DNA from: Plutella xylostella | Taxonomy: Eukaryota; Arthropoda; Insecta; Lepidoptera; Plutellidae | Direction of reading: 5' to 3' | Assembly (NCBI RefSeq): GCF_932276165.1 | Contig: NC_063986.1 | Location: forward strand, 4,786,501-4,850,500 | Length of the DNA: 64,000 nucleotides | In this document: positions 26,401-40,100 of the stretch, piece after piece | How the letters are laid out: each line of letters starts with the position of its first letter | How positions within the stretch are numbered: position 1 is the stretch's first letter | Made by a program: the position numbers and the translations under genes | The notes under the pieces: generated by a model | What the model was told of the DNA's origin: nothing | The model's database searches: none | The model's input: the letters and a program-made list of their open reading frames with translations, nothing else

Positions 26401-29400
26401 AGCTATGATTGTTTACACAGCAAGTGCTCAGATAGTATACATATGGATACATCTATAACTGCCTGTAACTGCGCAGATATAGAATTTGTAGAAAAGTTTA
26501 AGTACCTCGGTCTAACTATTGACCAAAACATGTCGTGGAAAACACACATAAATAATGTTTGCGCTAAACTAAGGTCAGCACTTGGTAAGATGTACCACTT
26601 ACGAGGTGTAGTAAACAGAGCCACATTGTACTCTGTTTACTACGCACTCGCAGACTCAATACTGTCCTATGGGTTAAGTAGCTATGGATGTACTTTTCAA
26701 ACATATTTAGATCAGATTAACTCCCTACAGATACGTTGTATGAAACTATTAGTGGATAAAAAAACGAAGAAAGCATGTCATGGAGAATACAATAGGCTAT
26801 ATAGTTTGTGTAAAATGTTACCTGTACAAGACAAAGTTAAGGCACTCATTGTTTTAGAAAATATCTTGTACCGAAAATTCTCAATAACCTACCAAATGAA
26901 ATTAGAAACGGATCTTTCTCTAAGAATGTCTTTAAGTTGAAGATCAATAACTATTTACTTGCAAACCAGAATAATGTATTATAGTTACCTACCTAACTTG
27001 TAGATACCCACTTAAATGCGTAACCTATTGGTCTGAGTAAAAGTGGACGGGCGTGGTGTATGTATGTACCTACCTATACTACCTATTGTGCTGAATGCAG
27101 GCACCATACCCGCCTACCATAGTTCTTTATTTTTTATTTTTTATTGTTAGATTAAATTTATCTGTTGCATGTTAGTTATAAGTCACATGTAAGTAAAATA
27201 ATTAGTTAAAGAGAGCATGTACTGCCAATAAACTACCTTGTAGTTTGGCGGTGTTTAGTTTTAAGTCAAATTGTATATATTTTGTTCTGAATAAATAAAT
27301 AATCAATCAATCAATCAACTTGTACGAATATGTCAGATGTTTGTCAGAAGGGCGAATTGCTAACGTGTTGGTGGTAGTACAATAGCTCTGTCTTATAATA
27401 ACCCTATCTCAAACCTGTTATCTCTCCACCAGCTCATCGCCCGACCACGAGGAGCCAGGGCCGGAGTTCGTCTCCGCCGGAGTCTCGCTCTTCGTCGGAG
27501 GAGGCGCGTGCGGCGGCGGCGTCCTGTACCGGCAGCGCACCGCCCCCGCGCCCCGCGCCCCCGCGCAGCTGGTGCCCCCCGCCAGCCATGACCGGCTGTG
27601 GATGTGGAACTGCTTCAATTATACGTGAGTATTGCGAGTTTCTGTCTCGACGGCTAGGGGTCTTCGTGCAGCTCGAAAACATTTGAAGGTCGGGGGCTGA
27701 GGGAGTTTGTAATGGGGTCTACTAATCCTCCCTAGGCGTGCATGGTGGACTAGGCCTAAAACCCATCCATCATTGGAAGGAGACCCGTGCCCTAACAGTG
27801 GAGACGTGATGGGTTGAAATAATTGGATCGGGTTAAGCGACGAATAAGTGGCAAAAAAACCTGGGTTACTACCACCGAATATGTGCAGTCGAAAATCTTT
27901 AAATCTATCTGAAATAAATAAAAATAATCTTTATCTGTAAAATGTCATTTTTGGCCAACCATGTATACAATCTGTTTAGGTAGGTACATACATTACATAC
28001 TCGTACATTCAATGGCTCATTTATTTCAAGAAAAGGTCATATTTATTTCATAATCACACCTTATTTGATCAAAAGATATATTTTATGTAGCTGTTCCTTA
28101 CAAGATACATTTCTCTACAGTATCGTTAAATATTAAGAACATAAAAGATGCTAACGAGGAGCTAGATGTTCTCGTCTTGGCTAATTGGATATTTCGTTAT
28201 GAAAATTTTACGAGGGTTACCATGGATTTTTTTAACGTAATTGCTTTGAGCATCATTCTAAACAGCCTAAATTGGACTTAACAAGGAAGTATGATCAGTA
28301 ACTCAATAAAAAATACCATTGTTTTTTATTTTTCTACTTACTTATATAAAATTAAAGTATATTCAGTATAAGTATAAGAATAATTATTGAGTACATTAGA
28401 TCTATGGACATCATTTGTTTTGTATGTATCTTAATGTCAATTACAGCTATCACCCATTTCATCAAACTGCTCCTCTGCTTATATTTTCAATCGTATCGCA
28501 AGATCTAAATCACGTAACCGTCCGTCCGCCCTGAAACAACCTAAATATTTATCTCACAGCTAAGAGTATAATGCTCAGTTAACCCCTCTAGTTTTGTCTA
28601 GCCGGCCGGATATCCGGATCCGGGTGTCATGGCGGGCACGGATGTCCAGAAGCCCAGGGTGTCGTGCCGCGATGCACATAACTTACGTCCACGAGCCAGC
28701 GTGGCACAGATTTATGGAACTTTCCAGAACCCGGGGGGTCACTTTATATTGTTACGACGAAAAACGAAGTTTCGGAACGCTGCTGCTCGAGCCACGACTC
28801 TATCTCGTTGTATTAAACGTGCAGATTTCCCGAAAGCTCTCATTCGTTAGTTTTTCGTCAGTATAGAGTAACCCTCCCGGACTGGACATTAGCTGCAAAA
28901 TGGCCGGCAAAGTTTATAAGTCGACAGTTTTCTGTGTTACACTGTGCTGTTTGTTGAAGAGGAAAGAGGAATGCAATTCTCTGTTTGTTCAGTGTATACT
29001 TAGGTTTTGTACATTAACACAAATATTTCAGTCTTATCACAATTAGGGTCTGTTTCACAATGTCTGGTTAGTGGCTACCTGACGGATAACATACATGCTG
29101 TCACTCTCTGTTATTATTTTTTAGACAGTGACAGCATGTATTTTATCCGACAGGTAGCGACTAACCAGACATTGTGAAACAGGGGCTTAGTGTTAATTAT
29201 GCCTAATAGCTTTTTATGACGCAGAAAGCGGCTGTCAGGTGTATACAGCTTATCCATAGTAAAAAAGTAGGTATCGAATTTAAATCGGTTTAACAAGAAT
29301 GCTATTGAATATTTTTAGCTACCAAAGAATTAAAGTCAAATCTTCTAAGCTTGATACTTTGAAGTGTTTCCACTTAATCCCAATAGAGTATTTGCAGAGG

Positions 29401-32400
29401 ATGCCCTGGGAAATTTAATTTACGCTGAGTGCCAAATAATTTCGGCTTCGTCTTGATTTATGACTTCAGGATTTTGCGTCGGCGTATAAAATACAGCTAT
29501 CTAGATAGATTCAGTAATGATACTTCTTGTAAATTGTGCTAAATTCATTTTATAGTTTATTGGATCAAACGCAAAACATAACAAACCATAAAACGCACGA
29601 TAATCATCACCGAAAACTAACAAATCCAACCTATCTCTACACCTGTTATAAAACGAACAAAATTAGTATGACCCATCATGCAGGCCGTCCCACCTAAACC
29701 CCTGACATCGGTCCCGTAAGCCCGCACTCCATACAGAGTTTAAACAAACAACTGTCACAGTTATTCACAATAGGCGTGATTGTTCGTCGAACCATGGGTG
29801 CGGATCAGATCGGGATATATTGCAGTTCACGCTCACCCAGCGAGGTGCAGCCAGCTGTGAGCTAAACGCACCGGATAACCGGACAGAGCACATCGGACCT
29901 CTTTCGCGCTGGCTGTTTTGTTTGTCTTTTTCAAATTTCGAACGACGTATTTTGTTTTTGTTTTTTTTTAGCCAAGCCAGCTTAAACTGCAAGATGACTA
30001 CTTACATGTTTATTTTAAAAAATATCTATCAGTACAGTTAATTGTGAGACAATTGAATAGTCGATTCCAGAATTTTCAGGATCTTACGATCATAATTTTT
30101 TTTTGTTTTCTAACGAGATGGGAATTTTATTTACAGTGTTATAATTAACAGCTTAACAGCTTCTTAGTATCACCTCAAATATACCTTTCACAAACTTGAG
30201 TAAATAGCGAACTGCAGGGCGATCACGAACAATATAGAATCGAATACGAGTGCGACTAGTGGCAACTTGACAGCACTTTCGAACACTTTTTACCTATAAA
30301 ATTGACAGTTGTCGCACTCGCATTCGATTCTTTACGTTAGCTCGAATTTTCGTGATACTGAACGCATCACGAATAAAATATATGACTGCGCCTATGTAAT
30401 GCGCCAGTACAAGTGAAACGCAAGACGGCCAATTATTAGGAACTGGTTTATTGGAAAGTATCAATGTGTAGTTATATCTAAGTATGCATACATGTGTTTG
30501 TATACAATAACACTAACATCACCAATTAACCCCCCAGGACGCAGCTATCGACCGACGGGGTGACCATCACAGCGCCGTCCGAGGCCGGGCGCTGGTCTCT
30601 CTGGGCTCTCTCTCTCTCCAGCCGAGGCCTCCGGTTCTCTTCTCCGAAGACCATCAACGTGTTCCGCCCCATCCAGCTTGACTTCACTCTCCCGCCCGCC
30701 CTGAAGGTCGGCGAGACGGTCGAGATCGATGTGAAGATCACTAATAATATCAACAATTGTATGGATGTAAGTAATTTGTACTTTTAAAGCATTAGGTACT
30801 TTACGAAAGGCTGGATGAAAGGAAAACTGGGAAAATTAAGGCTGTATTTTACATAATTAATTACCTTGTCTCTTATCTTCTGGTAGGTGTAGTCAAAGTT
30901 TAGTGAACACGAGTGACATGTCAATTAAATTTGTTCTTCTTCTTGATATTTGTGCGGTGTGAAAAACATTTAAAATATTTTAATGGAAATGTTATGTAGG
31001 TAAGTATAAATTATTTTTGAAAAATATCCCACGTAAACTGGCAGGAAAATAAAACGACGGTAAATACATCAAGTTAACTGATTTATCTCGTCCGTCCGTA
31101 GACTCGGTAGGTATATGCAAAAATAAACATACACGAGGAAAACCCACGTTCGTTCTACTAAAAATACAACATATAAAAATATTTACTTAGGACAGACCTC
31201 GACCCCAATAAATATTATCACTCATAACTCATACGGGAGAAAAAATGTGACAAACCTGAGTGAAAAATTAAATCATTCCTAGGGCCCTTTGTTAGTGACA
31301 AAAAAAGAAACATGGTAAACGTCCCATCCGGTAGCCTACAAAAGCTTGTTGACAAAATAAAAATAAATGACACAAAATTAATCCCTACATTTCCATTGCA
31401 AAACAATATTCAAATATATTATCTACGGCGTTATTTCGGCCAACCCACATTACGAGATTAACTTTTTAATCCTATGGTTTCATACTGAAATACACAATTA
31501 TTTTGTTGATCCCCGCTGTTGAAAATACTGCAGCTATCAGACACCTCCCTTTGCCACCAAATCCCGTTTAACATAAGTTTTAATCCATGTCTAAAATGGC
31601 TGCTATTCTATTAAGCAAGGATTGAAAGTTGGCGTCGACGCCGCCACCGCAAGCCTAAAGTTGATTCAAGTTTAAACCAGGTTTAAATATGGATCGATTC
31701 GTCGTAATGGGGTCCCATTTGTTGGGATTGGAAATTCGTGACGCGTGATCGGGGGTTTTAGTTAAATGCTATTCAGATTTTGGCACTGACCTCTGTGTGA
31801 CTTATTTTCTTGTAGTTGGGTTGGTATTTACATAATAGTTGAATAAAAATAAGTGTAAAACAGCCTGCTACGAATGGACATTCAAATCCACCAATCATAA
31901 AATGTAACTAATAAAAAAATACAGTAGCAGCATTAAATATTTTGAATATTGATATCACAGTGCTTATTTACGCGCGTAAGCTTTGTATTGCCATATACAT
32001 GTTTTGTACTCATGTGAAAATTTCAGGATGTGAAAAGTTTTCCAAGCATAAAATAGATGATTTTACTTTTTACTACATAAAAATTAGACAAGTGAAAGAA
32101 TTAAAACTAGCTTTCCCTTATTCAAAAATTAGTTTTCCATTTTCTTGTCCGTGTGATATCCCTCTAATACCCAATATCCCACCAGCACACGTCCCCATCT
32201 AAACTCGGCTAAGTTGCGATCAGTTCCTCCCTAATCGACATCAGACGAGCGCCTGATTGTAAACAAATCCGCTCCCAACAGTCCCAACTCCGATTCTACG
32301 AGAAATCAAACATAAATTAAGTTGGTGAGTGTCCCAGTGACAGTTTACCAGCTTAGTCCTCGATGGGGATTTGATGTTTGCTCGGAGCATCGAGTTCTCA

Positions 32401-34045
32401 TTACGGGGACGCTGGACAAAGGACATGGCTCGGCTTCATTAACATTAGATGGTAATGCTGGAAAAATTTCAGATACTTACTTTGTTTTGGTGTATGTGTG
32501 TCGTCGATAAACTTTTCTATGACAATCTAACTGATCAGCATCAGAAACTGCGTATTGCGAGGTAAAAAACTAAATTATAATTTTAAATGTTTTCAATGTT
32601 ATTTGATGTGTTAGAATCATCGATAGAAGATGCGTCCTTAAGTATAAAAATTAATTCAAACGCTTTCATTCATAGTATACTTTTTAATAAGTATTTTTTA
32701 CCGATTTAAAAAAAAAAACTTCGGTAAGTACTTTTAACTTATATATTATTATGTTTTTTGAAAACAAACAACTTAAGACGTTACGATTTTTTCAATTTAC
32801 TCATATTTTATTCAAACACTTTTGTAGCTCAAACTAGATATTTCAAAAACCCGATATTACATTTTCAATAACAACGTGTCATACGTAAACGGAATTTATA
32901 GTCAGTTCTGTATTTCTAGAGAATATGCCATCATAAATCTTACGTCGTGTTAAATCTCTAATACGAGGAGCTTATGAAATACCTGTCTCTGAATAGTTTA
33001 TTCCTGTATGGTTCACTAAACTCAGAAGACTCAGACGAATAAAAAATAATCTCTGCGCTAACATTAATGAAAATAAAGTAGAACGCTTGGGAAGAAGAAA
33101 CTTAGCCATGTGAAAGAATCTAAATGTATTTTTTTTATTCAACTATCTATTGATAGAATAAGTTAAAGGGGTGCAAGTGAATCTTGAAGCACATAATTAT
33201 TTCCAAAGAACTGTTCTAATCTGGCCGTTTTATTCACACTGAAGTCCTCCCCCATTTCAATTAAAGGTTATCAAAGAAATGTCTGAATTGAAGAAGGGAT
33301 TTTACAGTGGATAAAACAGAGGCTATAACTGCCGGAAACGTTAAATACGAAGCTATTATTGCTAGGAGAGACCCTAAACGTAATACTGGCGAGGTGTGAG
33401 TCGGAGTGTTGACTGGATGCCGCGTGTATATTGGCTGAGCCATCTGAACAACTTATTATTTCCCCCGAGGGTCGCCAGAAATGAGTCCGCTATGAGTGAG
33501 TCTTTGCCGCCAATACGGTGCACAAATAACGTTCGTTTTCCGTGATTATTGCCGTAGAACATAGTACCACAAATTAATGTAAGTCAGAGAGTGCTTCTCT
33601 TTTTGTGCGGCTGAAATTTTACACTGGTCTTTCTATGTATTTATTAAATTAATTAATTAAGTATAACATAGTTATTTGATAAATATCTAAGGGCGAGGCC
33701 CTATTGGAGCCTTGTGGTGCCATCCGTCGCGTCGTCGCAAAGGACCGTTCCTATTATGAAAAATATATACCTTGCAGCGACGACGCAGCGCACCTATTGA
33801 AATTGGTGGTCTCCCACAATTAACAAAGCTATTATGACTCCCCCTGACTCAAACCCCGCTCTCCACAGGTGACGTCACTACTGGCGTTGAGCGCCGGCGC
33901 AGCATTCGCCAGCACCGGCGCCCTGTACGTGACGGAGCGCCTGCGCCTCGGCCCGCGCGGCGGCACCCAGCTAGTCGTCCGCGTCGCCGTCAACACGCCC
34001 GGACGCAAGAACATCACAGGTGAGTGTCTTACACACATACACATA

Positions 34046-34101
<56 letters not shown>

Positions 34102-37100
34102 CATACACACACACACACTCGCAGCTAGTCGTGCGCGTCGCCGTCAACACGCCCGGACGGAAGAACATCACAGGTGAGTGTCTTACACACATACACATAC
34201 TCTCACACACACACACACACGCACACACATACACACACACACACTCGCAGCTAGTCGTGCGCGTCGCCGTCAACACGCCCGGACGCAAGAACATCACAGG
34301 TGAGTGCCTTGAGCAACACACACATAAAGATAAAGAAACACACAAAAATACCTACAGAAAATATTACAATACAAAATAAACAATAACACAAGTGGACTCC
34401 AATTCTCCACCGCTCGTCTTTATTGTCTAGTGTTAGAATTAATTGCAAAATGGTTACTATTTACAAGGCGTTACGTCGTGCCAATGACAGTACACATTAA
34501 AAGACTAAAGACTTTATAGTGGACGAGAATTGGGGTCCAGGTCGCTTTCCAGAGCGTGAAAAAGGCACCAGCTCAGCATGTGCTGTAGACACACACGCTC
34601 TGTATGATGGGTGTCAACTCTGGTGGGTCAAAAGTTTTGGTGCAAGGTTTCGGGTGGTTGTAGAGATCATCGAATCATCAGGTCTGATGCCCTCTTGTCA
34701 TTACATGGATTGGGTTTCAATACCACTAAGTTCTCGTTCTTGCTTGCACATGTAACAAACAATAATTGATTACCTATTTCAGATATTCCAGTTAAATTTA
34801 CGTAATTTTATTTATACTTTTTATGTATACTGTTTTCGGCTACGTTACCTTTACAAACTTTTAAATTATATCTTAAGGTAATTGGGAAAATCTAAAAGTT
34901 TTATTAAATCTCGTAAATTGAAAATATTTATCTCCTGTAATCTCAGGGGCAAAATATTTTAATGAAGTTACGAACAAACACTCGCCTGCACATTTTTTTA
35001 CTTACAAGATTTATGAAATTAAACGACATCGGAAAACATGGCACGCTTAATGAAGGGAGGGACAGAAATTCCCTACAAAAAAGACAAATTTTATTTTCGT
35101 TGGACTTTATTATGAACATAAAATGTGTTTATGTAATAGTGCTATTTAAAATTACCCAAATAAGTTCAATCTCAAGAATTGGGCTTATAACTCTTTAGAA
35201 GAGCTGAATTGATATTGATGGTTGTAAAAAGATTGAAAGATTAAGGTACTCGATGATATTTATTTTATTATGCCTCCCGTCCATTAAATCATAAAAATAT
35301 TGAGTGTAGATAAAATTAAGGCTGACGAATGTGGCCAGAACGATAACATTAAATAATTAGCCTTACCGTTAAGTGTCTTAACAATTAGATGGATCAAGGG
35401 ACTTGTTAAAAAGTCCTTCCAAATCTGACGGCTAAAGATTAAGAAGTAAGTAGGTAACTTAAGCCGGCTTAAATGAAAATCTGATTTATGCTAGTCCCCT
35501 TTTCGTGAAATCGGTGAAAGAGTTAAGAATTTTTCAGGAGACTTGTAATTTTTATTACAATTTTAAGAATTTGTTTTGTACTGCTGACGAAATCAAATGG
35601 TGTTAGTGATTATTTCACTCTTATTGTTATGTACAAAAATGGCCTAAGATTGTGATAGTCGTGGAATGAATAAGGTAGGCAGAGAACAGTAGCATCCTTT
35701 GGTCTTTTTTACAGGATATTTTAGGCTAGGCTAGGTACGTTAGGCTTAGTACCCTTTTTGCAACATCCTGTAGAGTTTAAAGAGTCACTGGTGATGATTA
35801 TGACGTTATTATGCTCATCAATATTGTTAATCATGTGCCATATTTGCATAAATAAATAAAATTACTGTAACAATCGATAATGTAAAAATACTCAACAGGA
35901 TCTACAATAATTGTAAATTACACACCAATCATTAATGTTCCGAAAGCCCTCCTGAGTCCATCAACTGCAACGGTTTTAGGGCACGGCAGTTTGCTCAACA
36001 ATTCCGAACTCTTGTATCAACTTGTTGAATAACTTTGACAAAGTCCTGTCCCGCAGAGATCCCCTGGGTATTACATATAATAAAGGTCTCTGTGTCACCT
36101 AGGAGTTGGACATTGTTCCGGTGTAACTTTGCCTGTGGAAATTAACACTTAAAGCTGAGCGCTAATAAATTCAGATGGGTGTAGCGCTTGTTCCAATTTT
36201 CAGGTAACTAAGTACATACTTGGTACATGCGATATTCAAATTATAATACCTACTTGATTGAAATTTAAACCATATAGGTACCTACAATTAATATACATGA
36301 CATAGTTGACTGTAGCTCCAAAATACTAATGATTGATCACGTTACTGCTCACTGGAATGATCATAGAAAATAAATAGAAACTATACAACTAGTTAGTACA
36401 GGTAAGATTCCACAGAAACTCGACAAATACCTACTCTATAAGTATAAATCTTATTAAATTTATGTTTCGGCCACTGGTTAAACATACTGTATTACGTATG
36501 TTTCACCATCTTATTTCTTTAAAAGCAATCCACTTTCAATTTCATACAGTGTCGTGGCACATTCGCGAAGTAAGTAAATAGTGAAGACATGACGGTTTCA
36601 AATAACATTTTCCTTTCTCAGGAATGAGACGGTGAAAGAAAATAATAATGTTTGAAAGCAAAGTACTTACTGCAGCAGGTGTGGAAAACTTACTAATGAT
36701 ACGTCTGCAGATACCTACAGAGAAATAAAATAAGATTCTCACAAGAAGATGAAATAAGAAGGATTTACTTTAGCACCTTCGTCTTTTTTTTTGTTTTCTT
36801 GAGCAAGCAAATTTACTTGAACCATGTTTTCGTTTAATCTCGTCGTCTGTGTTTATTATTACAAAGATTCTCTGGGGTTATCGCGAAATTAAAATGAAGT
36901 AACATTTACGAAGTAGATCGCGATAGGGGCTCAGACCTTACCACCTTCGATACATGAGCAATCAACAATCCTTAGATTCCTCAAGCAGCATTGATTATCT
37001 ATCAAAACTGGCATATGGATATAATATTTGTTTATTGGTATACTGGGATGTAGCGGTACATGCAAGGCAAATGTTTTGTTAACTTATTATAATTTTTATA

Positions 37101-40100
37101 ATTTAATCTCTGTATAAAAGTAAAGCATAATTTGCAAGCATAATTTTAAAGGGTGACAGCATGGTTTTTTAGGGTTCCGTAGCCAAAATGGCAAAAACGG
37201 AACCCTTATAGTTTCGTCATGTCCGTCTGTCCGTCTGTCCGTCTGTCACAGCCGATTTACTCGGAAACTATAAGTACTACAGTGATGAAATTTGATGGGA
37301 ATATGTGTTGTATGAACCGCTACAAAAATATGACACTAAATAGTAAAAAAAAGAATTTTATTTATTTATTTATTTATTTATTTATTTCAATAACTTAGTC
37401 TACCCTTACAGCTAAGCCAATTCGATAGACAAGTTTACAATAAAAATATAACTCTCAAAACAGTATAACTATAACTAAAAAACTCAAACAATATAACTCT
37501 AAAAACAGAAATTAGGTACTTAATACAAATAGGTATTTAAACTATGTAAGATATCCTATATGCTAATAATACTGTGAACTGCCTCTCAGTACATGTAAAC
37601 AAGTCAATTTGGTCGGCGAGCTCGTTGAGACGGTGCAGTGCGCGCGTCAGCGGGGCCCGTTCCAGTAATCTTGTTCGGCCACATGGTACAGTCAGTAAAC
37701 GCGGCTGACGGCGCCTATATACGAACTCATTTGGTACGGACAATTCTATCGTTTTTAAAACATCCATGTTTGTGATTTTGCCGGTTAGTACTTTCCACAA
37801 ATACGTTACCAAAGTAAGTTCCCTCCTAACCCTGAGCTCATAATATCCGACCATGCCCAGTATAAACAAAGTGGGATACATGAGTGGGTAGAAAGGATAC
37901 ACCCCGTATAACTTGTTGTACAAAAACCTTAAAAATTTATTTTGTATTCGTTCTAGCATTCCTACATATTTGGCTTCATGCGGAGCCCAAACAATTGCAT
38001 TATGCTCCATTGCGCTCCTCACCAATGAGTTAGTTATATAAAATGCGTATCGCACTTACGTTAGTAAACCCTTGGGCTCTTCTGAGTACAAATCCTAGGT
38101 TCCGAAACGCCCTTTTGCATACTTCTACGTTATGGTCTCCAAATGTGAGTTGTGAATTAAACTTTACTCCTAAGTCTTTAATTTCATTCACCCGTACCAT
38201 TGGAGTGCTATTTACGCTGTATGTGTACTGGACAGGTTCCTGAGCCCTAGTAAATGAGAGCACTTTACACTTAGAAGCGTTAAATTCAATGGAATTATCT
38301 TTTGCCAACTGCACTACCCGATCGAATTCATCCATGAATTGGGGGTGGGGCCCCCCATACATGTAACTGGGGGATGAAATTTTTTTTTTCGATGTACATA
38401 CCCGTGTGGGGTATCAATGGAAAGGTCTTTTAAAATGATATAAAGTTTTCTAAAAAACATTTTTCTTAAAGTGAACGGTTTTTGAGATATCAGCTCTCAA
38501 AGTCGTAAAAAGTATGTCCCCCCCCCTCTATTTTTATAACTACGGGGTATAAAATTCTAAAAAAAATAGAGGTGATGCATGCTAATTAACTCTTTCAACG
38601 ATTTTTGGTTTGATCAAAGTATCTCTTATAGTTTTTGAGATAGGTTGATTTAAGCTACGGAACCCTTTGTGCGCGAGCCCGACTCGCACTTGGCCGGTTT
38701 TTTATTTATTTCATCTTCGCCGCGCCAAATTTCGTGAATTCCTGAAGTTTCGAATAGATTTTTGCAAAATTTTTGGATAGAACGTGGATAGAACCTCGTT
38801 TGCTCGAGACTCGGTGTCAGTTAGATCGCTGAAACAAAAATGGGAATGCAAATTTTGTCCGTCAGTTTACCATACCGGCACCAAGTTATTTATGTTAATT
38901 GAAATTAGTATCGGATGGAACGAATACCGAGTACGATCCAACCAGTATTTGCATTTTAATGGGTTTGTTTTAAAAGTTAGTGCTGACATACATAAAAAAT
39001 GATCACCGCAATGATACTGCATTTTATTTTGTCGTAATACTCGTAAAATTCGTTTTTGAATGAGAAATTCCTTGTTTTTATTGATAAACTTAATATATTT
39101 TTCTGAAAGTTATGTAAGTAATTGAGTGTGTAATTCAATTAACCGTAAAATGAAGAGAAATACTTAAAAACTAAAATATTGTAGTCAATCTGATAGCAAA
39201 TCAGCTATTTCTTCGAAACAACATGAGAAGGCGCGACTCAAATCTCAAACTCCCTATTCTATTTCATTTACAACCGTCGCTGAGCGGTAACCTGGCCCTG
39301 TTTAAAGATGCAGCAAGCTTTTCCAACACCTCAGTCAGGATTTCAATTACTTATCTTACTCCAAATAAATAAGTAATACCAACAACAATTTCCGCGCCAG
39401 TGTCTCAAGCTTCCCGGAGTCGGGGCAAATTCTATTACTCGGCACTCACTGCCCGTTTTACCTACAGCAGCCTTATTCTGCCTGGTGCAACGGTTGTGAT
39501 GAAATTTATGTGCAAGGCGGTGTTGTATAGCCTTTTTTGTTATTTTATTATTTACTCAGCCAAAATGAATTGAACAGCAATTTTCTTTTTCGATTTCCAT
39601 TATTGAATGCCTAGTAAGGAGGTCTTTGGTTAAAATTTTCAAAGTGATTAAAATGGCTCTCTGTAAGGTCATATTAAAATAATTTGTCCAAAAACTTAAT
39701 ATGTAAATTACGTGTAATAACGAAATATTGGGCAAAATAAGAGGTCTTGGTCATGCACAGAATAAGGCAACGGTCCATTTGTAGCGAGCTCTCTAAACTC
39801 ATAAAGCAAGCAGAGAGGCTTTATAGGAAATATTCCAGTGCACTGTCGTCAATTTTGCTTTTTATTTTCTTCAGAATTGAGTCATCAAACTGCACTCTAT
39901 TTCCTTGAAATAGATGTATTCAACGGCAGAGGCTATACAGTGATCGCTTTATAAAAGATTTTCAAAGATAAAATTGACCTTTACTCTACTATCCTGTTAC
40001 ATTGAGGAAGACCAGAACACTTGGCGATCTTCTATGATCCTGTATGTTTTTATAGGCAGGACATTTTATGTATATTAGGTAAAATTTGGCACCACATGTA

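Larger units (their letters stand above)
17840..27316 (+). mobile_element. LINE-B: non-LTR retrotransposon split by LINE-C
   Basis: LINE-B consists of a 5' UTR, a PHD-finger ORF1 (from 17934), a break at 18734/23941 caused by the LINE-C insertion, the end of ORF1 (24068), ORF2 (24097-26984), a 3' UTR and an AATC-repeat tail (about 27290-27316). The left border is inferred from a possible 6-bp duplication, AACTTG at 17834-17839 and 27317-27322, and could be wrong. Without LINE-C it would be about 4.3 kb. Two frameshifts (about 18580, about 26885) show that it is no longer active. It lies in sense orientation in the intron between exons 2 and 3 of the A2M gene. Confidence 0.88.
37171..38697 (-). 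repeat. Dispersed 0.56-kb repeat, copy 2, split by LINE-D
   Basis: It is the reverse complement of the 8546-9110 repeat, including three CTGTCCGT units. It is interrupted at the AATTC word by LINE-D. The pieces 37171-37357 and 38341-38697 join exactly at the place where copy 1 is continuous. Confidence 0.88.

Noticed and set aside
33832..34379. Cys/Val- and Thr/His-repeat ORFs on both strands
   Set aside because: They come from CA microsatellites and the exon 5 echoes, not from a gene.
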